5,217 bases of DNA from Methanobacteriota archaeon (GTDB lineage: Archaea; Halobacteriota; Bog-38; Methanoflorentales; Methanoflorentaceae), in the NCBI GenBank assembly GCA_003170935.1, contig PMYA01000058.1, positions 1-5,217 on the forward strand, in the 5' to 3' direction. The number at the start of each line of letters is the position of its first letter. Within the stretch, counting starts at the first letter, position 1. Positions 1 to 5,169 of the stretch are shown piece after piece. Position numbers and translations under genes: made by a program. The notes under the pieces are model-generated. The model was given only the letters and a program-made list of their open reading frames with translations. It was not told where the DNA came from and searched no databases.

Positions 1-124
1 AAACAAAAACCAGTAAACACTCCCTAATTCATTACGTTTCTATTTAAACCTATCTATATGCTGATAATCGCCAAAAATCCACAAAAATGCAATAAATTAA
101 AAAAAACACAATTAATAAGTGCCT
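1..124. other. AT-rich non-coding left edge
   Basis: No open reading frame of useful length and no RNA gene motif is visible here. The stretch lies downstream of the DUF371 stop codon on the minus strand and contains several A tracts on the plus strand, annotated separately as a likely terminator. A TTTAAA element at about 43-49 could be part of a promoter for a gene beyond the left edge, but no start codon with a continuing frame follows it inside the window. The composition is clearly more AT-rich than the coding regions, as is usual for archaeal intergenic DNA. Confidence 0.6.
73..106 (-). terminator. Oligo-T terminator region for the DUF371 gene
   Basis: Read on the minus strand, the DNA just past the DUF371 stop has a run of eight T (plus-strand A at 99-106), followed by two runs of five T (83-87 and 73-77). 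Archaeal RNA polymerase commonly stops at successive T tracts without needing a hairpin, and I see no strong stem-loop before them. Position and composition fit a terminator; where transcripts actually end cannot be read from the sequence. Confidence 0.55.
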
Positions 125-544
125 CTAAAAATCTATCTCTAAAGTGATAGTTATATCCTCTGGCTTTTTCAGCTTTTCGACAAACGTGCGATCAAGATCT
201 CGCGCTGCTTTGTTTGATCCAACCATTAACGTCCTTCCTGAGATGAATGCGCTCTTTCTTACAACCATATCGTCGGTGTCCGAAAGTGAGAGGTTTGCGT
301 TGCCAAAACCCGTAATCACCTCACTCATGTGACCTGCCCTAATCGTCAATTGCATTTTTGCTGTGTTTGAGCTCAAAACAGTTTTGACGTCGCTTGCCAG
401 ATTACATAATGATTTGTCCGCTGAAACTGCTACAATGCAGTCCGCTCTTTTTGAGATTTGGTGATCTTTGGTAATTTGAAGTGTCGTTTTGTGAGTCGCT
501 AAGATGTTATGATGGCCTTTGGCGTGTATCGTATCGCTCAACAT
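125..544 (-). CDS. DUF371 family protein
   Basis: A small conserved archaeal protein of unknown function. The 139-residue product shows the family pattern: HAKGHHNI at residues 7-14, ATHKTTL at 16-22, RADCIVAV at 33-40, then VVRKS at 94-98, GRTL at 103-106 and NKAARDLDR at 111-119. The charged and polar conserved residues suggest a ligand- or RNA-binding protein, but no activity is established to my knowledge. There is no signal peptide or membrane segment, so it is probably cytoplasmic. The frame stays open to a GTG at 568 (147 residues), but the ATG at 544 puts the usual few residues before the HAKGH motif and leaves room for a promoter, so I prefer it. Neither start has a clear ribosome-binding site. 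The gene is divergent from the zinc-finger gene at 583 and appears to be transcribed alone. Confidence 0.88.
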   Translation of the reverse strand: MLSDTIHAKGHHNILATHKTTLQITKDHQISKRADCIVAVSADKSLCNLASDVKTVLSSNTAKMQLTIRAGHMSEVITGFGNANLSLSDTDDMVVRKSAFISGRTLMVGSNKAARDLDRTFVEKLKKPEDITITLEIDF

Positions 545-550
545 ATCCGT

Positions 551-558
551 ATTATTAT
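551..558 (+). promoter_or_regulatory. TATA-like element for the zinc-finger/pcm unit
   Basis: The sequence ATTATTAT is centred about 28 bases before the ATG at 583. No Shine-Dalgarno-like sequence lies between them. That spacing predicts transcription starting at or next to the start codon, meaning a leaderless mRNA. A weaker candidate for the opposite strand, TTAATA (minus strand of 573-578), sits about 31 bases before the DUF371 ATG at 544, so the two promoters would interleave within 38 bases. Confidence 0.45.
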
Positions 559-582
559 CTGTAAGCACGTAGCTATTAACAA

Positions 583-1227
583 ATGATGAATCAAGAGACT
601 AGCTTTGAGTGTCCTTCGTGTTCGTCAGATAAAAAGGTACCCCACGACGTTTTGAGCACTACTAAAAAGAAGCTCGTCATTCGCTGCACGTTGTGCCACA
701 CTACGCAGCAAGTCGCTCTCCCGCCTCGCTTTAAAAACCTTAAGCTTAGGGTCATCGTTAGCGACTACGATAACTCTCACATGAGCTGGCTTGAGTTGAG
801 CGCTCTCGAGCGCCTCCATATAGGGGATGAATTCATTGTTGAGAACTCGTCGGTTGACGCCGTGCGAATAACTGCTATCGAACTTGACGGCGGAGTTCGA
901 ACCGTTGAGGCAGAAGCTGAGTCAATTAGAGCTCTTTGGGCTCAGAAAATCGATAAGGTAGTCGTTAAGATAGCCGTTCACTCAGGCAAGACCACGAAAT
1001 CACACAAAATTGCGTTTGATGGCGAGAAGAGATTCGTTGTCGGAGATAAAGAACGGTTAGGAGAAGTAGCTCGCATTAAGATCAAGCATGGGCCCCTTTT
1101 TGATCGCGTTGGGCAGTCTGCTAGTGCAAAAGACATCGCGAGAGTGTACATCAAGAATACAACCAGACGAAGTGCCGATCGGAACCAGTTTTCCTTCACT
1201 CGGCATAAGCCTACTCAAAGGAGGTAG
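583..1227 (+). CDS. HVO_0476-type zinc-finger protein
   Basis: A 214-residue conserved archaeal protein with an N-terminal zinc-ribbon-like knuckle pair: C10-P-S-C13, then H21-D-V-L, then C35-T-L-C38, followed by a mixed region rich in beta-strand-like segments. The segment AKDIARVYI (182-190) resembles the conserved end of the HVO_0476 family, named after a Haloferax protein of unknown function. Four cysteines could bind one zinc; nucleic-acid binding is inference only. A basic tail of about 24 residues follows (191-214). The gene starts with two ATG codons in tandem at 583 and 586, with no ribosome-binding site, consistent with leaderless translation. The last codons, AGG AGG TAG, also form the Shine-Dalgarno site for the next gene, so this gene and pcm are probably co-transcribed and translationally coupled. 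Confidence 0.8.
   Translation: MMNQETSFECPSCSSDKKVPHDVLSTTKKKLVIRCTLCHTTQQVALPPRFKNLKLRVIVSDYDNSHMSWLELSALERLHIGDEFIVENSSVDAVRITAIELDGGVRTVEAEAESIRALWAQKIDKVVVKIAVHSGKTTKSHKIAFDGEKRFVVGDKERLGEVARIKIKHGPLFDRVGQSASAKDIARVYIKNTTRRSADRNQFSFTRHKPTQRR
1218..1225 (+). promoter_or_regulatory. Perfect Shine-Dalgarno site before pcm
   Basis: AAGGAGGT is fully complementary to the conserved CCTCC-containing 3' end of archaeal 16S rRNA. It overlaps the last two Arg codons and the stop of the zinc-finger gene. It places the translation start of pcm near 1229-1234, where the in-frame codons are ACG ACG and not ATG, GTG or TTG. It is the only strong ribosome-binding site I see in the window. Confidence 0.85.
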
Positions 1228-1231
1228 CACG

Positions 1232-1858
1232 ACGCCTTTAGAGCGTGAAAGGGCATCACTTCTGAAAGGCCTAAGATATCGTGGTATAAGCGAGCGAGTG
1301 GTATACGCAATGGGCGCGGTGAGACGCGAAGATTTTGTGCCACAGAGCTTGCGCGATTCTGCATATCGAGACCAGCCGCTGCCAATCGGCAAAGGGCAGA
1401 CGATTTCTGCCCCACATATGGTGGCCATCATGTGTGAAATTTTACGCGTTGAACCTCAATCTCGAGTGCTCGAGATAGGCACAGGTTCAGGGTACCATGC
1501 GGCCGTACTGGCACAGCTTGCAGGGGAAGGGACTATCTACACTATCGACAGATTTGAAGGATTGGTAGAGAATGCGCGTAAACTGTTGCCCGCAAATGTA
1601 GTGCCCCTTGTTGGAGATGGGTCACTAGGACTCCCAGAATATGCTCCTTTCGACCGGATTCTAGTGACCTGTTCAGCACCCGAAATCCCTTCTCCATTGC
1701 TTGAGCAGTTGAAGGAAGGTGGTCGGATGGTACTGCCTTTGGGAAAAGGACTCCAGGAACTTTTCTTGGTTCGCAAAAATAACGTTATAGAAAAAGAAGC
1801 TCACGGCGCCGTCGCCTTTGTTTTGCTAGTAGGGAAATATGGGTTTCCGGATATGTAA
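1232..1858 (+). CDS. pcm: Protein-L-isoaspartate O-methyltransferase
   Basis: Cytoplasmic repair enzyme that transfers a methyl group from S-adenosylmethionine to L-isoaspartyl residues of damaged proteins, starting their return to aspartate. Numbered from an ACG at 1232 (208 residues, normal for the family), it shows the substrate loop QPLPIGKGQTISAPHM (48-63), the SAM-binding motif VLEIGTGSGYHAAVLA (79-94), an acidic D106 after the second strand, GDGSLGLP (128-135), FDRILVTCSAPEIP (140-153) and a GKYGF sequence near the C terminus. The start is uncertain. The N-terminal helix typical of the family begins at about 1235, directly behind a perfect Shine-Dalgarno site, yet the codons there are ACG. 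In-frame alternatives are GTG 1172 or ATG 1088, both deep inside the upstream gene and without a ribosome-binding site, and GTG 1298 or ATG 1310, which would delete the first helix. Either ACG is used or the sequence carries a change from ATG. Confidence 0.94.
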   Translation, partial: TPLERERASLLKGLRYRGISERVVYAMGAVRREDFVPQSLRDSAYRDQPLPIGKGQTISAPHMVAIMCEILRVEPQSRVLEIGTGSGYHAAVLAQLAGEGTIYTIDRFEGLVENARKLLPANVVPLVGDGSLGLPEYAPFDRILVTCSAPEIPSPLLEQLKEGGRMVLPLGKGLQELFLVRKNNVIEKEAHGAVAFVLLVGKYGFPDM

Positions 1859-1864
1859 TACGAT

Positions 1865-1901
1865 AAAAAGACGACCTCTTGAGGCTCTGCGACTCAAAAA
1901 C
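1865..1901 (-). terminator. Possible FEN1 terminator between convergent genes
   Basis: The 47 bases between the pcm and FEN1 stop codons hold, read on the minus strand, a T5 run directly after FEN1, then a short dyad CCTCAAGAGG, then a second T5 run (plus-strand A at 1865-1869). T tracts fit archaeal termination of the FEN1 transcript. No matching T tract is seen in the direction of pcm. Confidence 0.4.
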
Positions 1902-1905
1902 TGCC

Positions 1906-2910
1906 TTATAGCCACTGAGCCAGCGACTGCTGAGCTGCTTCATCTCGTGCGCTAGCTATCCGTTGCACGGTATTTTCAACCCTCTCTCTGGAGAAATCAT
2001 GCTCGTCACATAAGAAACTCACTAGCTCTTCTTCGTTTACTGGGGCCCACGTAAGATCATATTCATGAGTGACGACAGGGTCGAGGAAGAACTGCTTTAT
2101 AGGTGCGTAGTCAAGACGCTCTCCTAAATCATCCAACGCTCGTTGAATGTTAAAGCTCTTTATCATCCTCAAGGCCTTTTTTGGTCCGATACCTTTTACC
2201 CCTTTGTTGTAATCCGTCCCAACAAGAATGCTCATTTCGATAAGCTGCTCGCGATTAATCTCTAAAGACGAGAGAATGAAGTCGAGCTCAAATAGTTCGG
2301 GACTAATGCTCACGTAAGCATTTTTACCGGGGAGTTTTCGTCGTCCCGTTAAGGTTAGGTTCCGTACTAGTCGGGGGGTTCCAAAAAGTAGCGCGTCAAT
2401 ATCCTGAGATGCAGTAAATGAGACGTCACCTTTGCTCGTCATATATGCCGCTTGTGCCTCTCCCTCACTTGCAGCATTGACTATGGGAATGCCCAAGTGA
2501 CGTAACAGGATTTTCGAGCTATCGAGAATCTGCTCATCTAGTCGAGCTGACGCTTGGGCGTATTTAAAAGCATCTGCCCTCCCTTCTGCTCGTGCCTGCG
2601 CCCACTCCCGTGTAGCGTGTTCTCGCGTTTCTTTTCGCTTAAGGACGGTTTCTTTCTTCCATTCTGGTGGTTCTCCATCAAAAACGTAGACTGGCTTCAC
2701 CCCAGCTTCTATGATATATGCGGTTCGATAAAACAGTCCAGAAAGATGAGAGGTTACTCTTCCAGCGTTGTCCATTAACGGCGTTCCGTCCCTTTGTCGG
2801 ATTATGCTTAAGAACTGATAAATAGCATTGAAAGCGTCAATAGCGACACTATCGATCTGTTCTATCTGTATCTTTGTCCGCGGAAGTAGATCTCCGATTG
2901 GAACTCCCAT
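1906..2910 (-). CDS. fen: Flap endonuclease 1 (FEN1)
   Basis: Structure-specific nuclease that removes 5' flaps during Okazaki fragment maturation and long-patch base excision repair. The 334-residue protein has the normal family length and full-length alignment. It begins MGVPIGDLLP and has the N domain with D25 (AIDAFNAIYQFL) and D78 (VFDGEPP), and the I domain with E149 and E151 (SEGEAQAAY), D170 and D172 (SQDIDALLFG) and D233 (VGTDYN). These seven acidic residues correspond to the two-metal site of known FEN1 proteins. A helix-hairpin-helix (GVKGIGPKKAL, 237-247) follows. The C terminus QQSLAQWL matches the PCNA-interacting pattern QxxLxxW plus a hydrophobic residue, so it should bind the sliding clamp. 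Small deviations are Ile where Tyr is usual in SQDYD, and Leu where Phe is usual at the end of the PCNA motif. No strong ribosome-binding site precedes the ATG. It is convergent with pcm and divergent from PSH. Confidence 0.97.
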   Translation of the reverse strand: MGVPIGDLLPRTKIQIEQIDSVAIDAFNAIYQFLSIIRQRDGTPLMDNAGRVTSHLSGLFYRTAYIIEAGVKPVYVFDGEPPEWKKETVLKRKETREHATREWAQARAEGRADAFKYAQASARLDEQILDSSKILLRHLGIPIVNAASEGEAQAAYMTSKGDVSFTASQDIDALLFGTPRLVRNLTLTGRRKLPGKNAYVSISPELFELDFILSSLEINREQLIEMSILVGTDYNKGVKGIGPKKALRMIKSFNIQRALDDLGERLDYAPIKQFFLDPVVTHEYDLTWAPVNEEELVSFLCDEHDFSRERVENTVQRIASARDEAAQQSLAQWL

Positions 2911-2950
2911 TCTACCAACTCTTTGCAGTTTGGGGTACGTCGGAAGCTCA

Positions 2951-2958
2951 GTTAAATC
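2951..2958 (-). promoter_or_regulatory. Candidate TATA element for FEN1
   Basis: On the minus strand GATTTAAC lies about 45-50 bases before the FEN1 ATG, which would give a short untranslated leader of roughly 15-20 bases. That leader would contain the imperfect dyad described for this intergenic region. The match to the archaeal TATA consensus is only fair and the start site is inferred. Confidence 0.3.
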
Positions 2959-3032
2959 TATGCAAGGCAGCTCTTACAGCGCTGAGGCGGTAGCGAGACA
3001 AACGTGGGCAGGGGACAACCATCTTCTCAGTA

Positions 3033-3045
3033 CTTTTAGCATTTG
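3033..3045 (+). repeat. 13-base direct repeat, copy 1
   Basis: CTTTTAGCATTTG matches copy 2 (3173-3185) in 12 of 13 positions, exactly 140 bases apart. A TAATAT element follows 12 bases downstream (3057-3062). It could be a shared protein-binding site or chance in AT-rich intergenic DNA. Confidence 0.35.
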
Positions 3046-3075
3046 CCGCTCTTTGGTAATATGCTACTGTCAGGG

Positions 3076-3178
3076 GCTTCCTTAGAATATAAGGGGGCGC
3101 ACGCGTGGCCGCAACTCTATATACCAGGAGCGCGCATACGGCGAAGGTGGCAGTGGGCCTTGAATTTAGCTGCTTTTA
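3076..3178 (+). other. GC-rich run of three possible stem-loops; candidate non-coding RNA
   Basis: The first stem is GCTTCCTTA (3076-3084) with TAAGGGGGC (3090-3098): nine pairs including two G-T wobbles around a five-base loop. The second is CGCGTGG (3102-3108) with CCA and CGCG (3124-3126, 3131-3134), seven pairs with a four-base bulge. The third is AAGGT (3144-3148) with GCCTT (3157-3161). T-rich DNA follows (3165-3177). The GC content stands out from the rest of the intergenic DNA. A TAATAT at 3057-3062 is the nearest promoter-like element, but it would start transcription inside the first stem. No known RNA family is recognised and the pairings were found by eye. Confidence 0.25.
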
Positions 3179-3185
3179 GCCTTTG
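3173..3185 (+). repeat. 13-base direct repeat, copy 2
   Basis: CTTTTAGCCTTTG differs from copy 1 (3033-3045) at one position. It ends three bases before the TTTATACT promoter element of PSH, in the place where the TFB recognition element and upstream activator sites lie in archaeal promoters. A shorter related TTTAGC occurs at 3165-3170. Confidence 0.35.
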
Positions 3186-3187
3186 AG

Positions 3188-3195
3188 TTTATACT
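3188..3195 (+). promoter_or_regulatory. TATA element for PSH
   Basis: TTTATACT is a good archaeal TATA box centred about 28 bases before the ATG at 3220. It predicts transcription starting at about 3218-3220, so the GTG at 3208 would lie outside or at the very edge of the transcript. This decides the start of PSH in favour of ATG 3220 and a leaderless message. Confidence 0.55.
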
Positions 3196-3219
3196 TGTCG
3201 CCGGAGTGTGTACCTCAAA

Positions 3220-4125
3220 ATGAATGAGATTTTAACGCGTATTTCGCCTTTTGCGATGGCGCTATTTATCATTGCCACTCAGTTGGTCGCGCTTCTATTA
3301 GCCCAACCGTTTCAAGCTTCTAACATGCAAGCATTCAGCAATCCGGAATCTGTCTATAATCCGATTTACTATTTTTTGCTTGTTTTGGCCTTTACGGCAC
3401 TTTTGCTTGTTATCATAAAATTGGGGAGGCGCTGGATAATACAGCTCATTATCGGCCTCGTGATCATTTCAACCCTCTACTTTGTGTTTTCATCAGTTCT
3501 GCTCAATCTAGGAGACTTAGGACAGATAATAGCGATAGGTGCAACTGCACTCACCGCATTTGTTCTGTTTTATTACCCTGAATGGTGGGTGATCGACGCT
3601 GTTGGGATCTTGATAGGTGCCGGGGCAGCCGCAATTTTTGGCATCTCTCTTGCCGTTGTGCCTACGTTAGTGTTGCTGATAGGACTCGCCATTTATGACT
3701 TCGTGTCTGTGTATCAGACTAAGCATATGATTAGCCTCGCTGAGGGGGTTGTGGATCTAAAGTTGCCTGTATTGTTCGTGCTGCCTCGAAATAGGGGATA
3801 CTCTCACGTCAAGTGGGCACGGGAAGCTTCGGACGCAACTGGCGAAGAAAAGTTAGAGAAACGCGAAGCCTTCTTTATGGGACTTGGTGATGCAGTCATT
3901 CCAACTGTTTTGGTCGTATCTGCAAACACGTTCTTAGTTGCACCGGCAATCGGGTTCATAAACGGACCCGCACTCGGCGCTGCAGTTGGAACCATTGTAG
4001 GTTATGTAGCCCTAATGTGGTTCGTTGTTAAAGGGAAACCTCAAGCAGGTTTGCCCTTCCTGAACTCAGGTGCTGTCGGTGGCTTTCTGTTCGCTTGTTA
4101 CGTAGCTGGTGTTCACCCATTCTAG
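3220..4125 (+). CDS. Presenilin-like intramembrane aspartyl protease (PSH)
   Basis: A 301-residue membrane protein of the presenilin / signal peptide peptidase class, which cleaves peptide bonds inside membrane-spanning helices. About nine hydrophobic segments are visible (roughly residues 10-28, 48-67, 71-94, 102-119, 124-143, 144-165, 218-246, 249-272 and 278-297). The two catalytic aspartates are present: D160 in AIYDFVSVY and D224 in MGLGDAVIP, the GxGD signature. QAGLPFLNSG (275-284) occupies the place of the PAL motif. A hydrophilic loop with many charges (about 196-217) separates the catalytic helices; in animal presenilins the corresponding loop is cut during maturation, and whether that happens here is unknown. 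Natural substrates of archaeal PSH proteins are not established. The frame also opens at GTG 3208, rejected because of promoter spacing. The stop codon overlaps the stop of the convergent GTPase gene. Confidence 0.93.
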   Translation: MNEILTRISPFAMALFIIATQLVALLLAQPFQASNMQAFSNPESVYNPIYYFLLVLAFTALLLVIIKLGRRWIIQLIIGLVIISTLYFVFSSVLLNLGDLGQIIAIGATALTAFVLFYYPEWWVIDAVGILIGAGAAAIFGISLAVVPTLVLLIGLAIYDFVSVYQTKHMISLAEGVVDLKLPVLFVLPRNRGYSHVKWAREASDATGEEKLEKREAFFMGLGDAVIPTVLVVSANTFLVAPAIGFINGPALGAAVGTIVGYVALMWFVVKGKPQAGLPFLNSGAVGGFLFACYVAGVHPF

Positions 4126-5102
4126 CTCTCAGCGACTTTGTGAGCTCGAACGTTTGCGGGACCTTGCGTGTGAGCGCTGTTGGCAATATCAATTGCGGCT
4201 TTAAGAACCTGTGCGATCCCTTCGCCGGATATAGTTGATATTTTAAACGACTCTTCAACTGATTCTGTCGGTTTTAGGTCCATCTTAGTTGCTGCAACTA
4301 TGATAGGCAGGGCAACTTGCGATCTTAACTCGTTTAAAAGGCTAAGTTGCTCCGGAACCGTGTATCCAGACGTGACTGAAGGATCTACAATAAACAATAT
4401 GACGTCTCCAAGGTGCTTGAGGGCCGAAATTGCTTGGAGTTCTATAGGGTTCCGTTTGAAGAGTGGCCGATCAAGCAATCCAGGCAGATCGACAATTTGA
4501 TAACGTCTCTCACGATATTTTATGTGCCCTACGACAATTCCCTTTGTTGTGAAGGGGTAGAGTGCAATCTCAGGTGTGGCGCTTGTTACAAACGCGACAA
4601 AACTCGATTTTCCTACATTGGGGTATCCAGCGATGAGTATAGTCGGCTCGTCCCCTAAAGCAGGAAGTGCGTTGATTGTGCGTCGAGCCTGATTTAAGAA
4701 ATCGAGGTCTGACCGTATCTCTCTCATGATAGACGATGCTCGCCCAAACATCTGCTTCCGCACGGCTTTTGGGTCGGGCGCTCGGGATATCTTCGCGATT
4801 GAAGCCCGTGATAACTGGTGAATTTTTGTAGCTGCCCAGTTGACAGAAGCAAGTGACATTTTCAGCTTGTCAATTCCGATAACGATGTCGATCGTCTCTG
4901 CGTAGAATGGGTCGATCTCGTTAAGGTTTGGAAATCGTCGAACTATTACTCGAAGGTTGTCAGCGAGGATATTTGACGCCGTTAGTATCATTGCTTTTTC
5001 TGCCGTTCGCCCTGGAGCTTTTCCTGCTCTTGCGCGGACGCTTTTTCTGAATGCTTTGTCCAACAACTCTTTTGAAGTCAGAACTGTCTGAATGTTAAAC
5101 AT
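4122..5102 (-). CDS. NOG1-family GTPase
   Basis: A 326-residue GTP-binding protein of the NOG1 type, within the Obg-related TRAFAC GTPases. Eukaryotic NOG1 acts in assembly of the large ribosomal subunit; the archaeal role is inferred to be similar. A helical, basic N-terminal domain (about 1-150) precedes the G domain: P-loop GYPNVGKSS (159-167), switch I PFTTKG (183-188), G3 DLPGLLDRP (205-213), G4 TKMD (272-275) and a G5-like STISGEG (289-295). The protein ends shortly after the G domain, as in archaeal members, without the long C-terminal extension of eukaryotic NOG1. G4 has Thr where Asn is usual; Rho-type GTPases also have TKxD, so activity is plausible. G3 has Leu in place of the frequent Thr. 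The region before the ATG contains only a weak purine-rich AGGAA. The gene overlaps PSH tail to tail by four bases. Confidence 0.92.
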   Translation of the reverse strand: MFNIQTVLTSKELLDKAFRKSVRARAGKAPGRTAEKAMILTASNILADNLRVIVRRFPNLNEIDPFYAETIDIVIGIDKLKMSLASVNWAATKIHQLSRASIAKISRAPDPKAVRKQMFGRASSIMREIRSDLDFLNQARRTINALPALGDEPTILIAGYPNVGKSSFVAFVTSATPEIALYPFTTKGIVVGHIKYRERRYQIVDLPGLLDRPLFKRNPIELQAISALKHLGDVILFIVDPSVTSGYTVPEQLSLLNELRSQVALPIIVAATKMDLKPTESVEESFKISTISGEGIAQVLKAAIDIANSAHTQGPANVRAHKVAES

Positions 5103-5169
5103 TTTTTATTCCTAGACCTTCCAACTTAATAAGACTTATATCTTATAATTAATCATATTAATTGAATCT
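5103..5169. promoter_or_regulatory. Divergent promoter between NOG1 and the HTH-CBS gene
   Basis: This 67-base, strongly AT-rich gap must contain both promoters. For the minus strand, GATATAAGT (5134-5142) would start transcription about 10-15 bases before the NOG1 ATG. For the plus strand, TTATAATT (5143-5150) or CTTATATC (5135-5142) lies 24-32 bases before the ATG at 5170, consistent with a leaderless or nearly leaderless message. The TATA elements of the two directions are adjacent or overlapping, so a protein bound here could affect both genes. Confidence 0.5.
5147..5163. repeat. Perfect 17-base inverted repeat, operator-like
   Basis: AATTAAT CAT ATTAATT: two perfect 7-base arms with a 3-base spacer, ending six bases before the ATG at 5170 and overlapping the plus-strand TATA candidate and the expected start region. 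Its size and position fit a dimeric winged-helix repressor site, but the arms are pure A/T and could be chance in such AT-rich DNA. Confidence 0.45.

Larger units (their letters stand above)
2911..3219. other. FEN1-PSH divergent intergenic region
   Basis: No convincing protein-coding frame fills this gap; the short frames found (41 codons on plus from 2960, 24 codons on minus from 3022) resemble nothing I know. It holds promoter candidates for both flanking genes, an imperfect dyad just before the FEN1 start (CCAACT at 2915-2920 against AGTTTGG at 2927-2933), 8-base palindromes CAGCGCTG (2977-2984) and CACGCGTG (3100-3107), a 13-base imperfect repeat, and a GC-rich stretch with several possible stem-loops. 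I found no tRNA T-loop, no RNase P or SRP RNA core motif and no C/D boxes. It is much longer than the other gaps in the window, which suggests that it carries more than two core promoters. Confidence 0.6.

Noticed and set aside
545..568. GTG start for the DUF371 gene at 568
   Set aside because: It adds eight residues not expected before the HAKGH motif, leaves only 14 bases to the divergent gene, and has no ribosome-binding site. It cannot be fully excluded.
1088..1231. Extending pcm back to ATG 1088 (256 residues) or GTG 1172 (228 residues)
   Set aside because: The added segment lies in another frame of the zinc-finger gene, over its conserved C-terminal part, has no ribosome-binding site, and does not resemble the N terminus of isoaspartyl methyltransferases.
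2948..3022. A 24-residue basic frame on the minus strand and a 41-residue frame on the plus strand from 2960
   Set aside because: Both are short, lack good start signals and resemble no known small protein; chance frames of this size are common.
2911..3207. A tRNA, SRP RNA, RNase P RNA or C/D box RNA in the FEN1-PSH gap
   Set aside because: No GTTCRA T-loop on either strand, no recognisable SRP or RNase P core sequence, and no paired C and D boxes were found.
3208..3219. GTG start for PSH at 3208
   Set aside because: The TATA box at 3188-3195 predicts transcription beginning about 10 bases downstream of this GTG, and the GGAG at 3203-3206 is too close to it to act as its ribosome-binding site.
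4028..4658. Frames antisense to PSH and NOG1, such as plus-strand frames at 4180-4500 and 4413-4658
   Set aside because: They lie opposite regions with clear GTPase or protease motifs, show no domain pattern of their own, and are shadows of the real genes.
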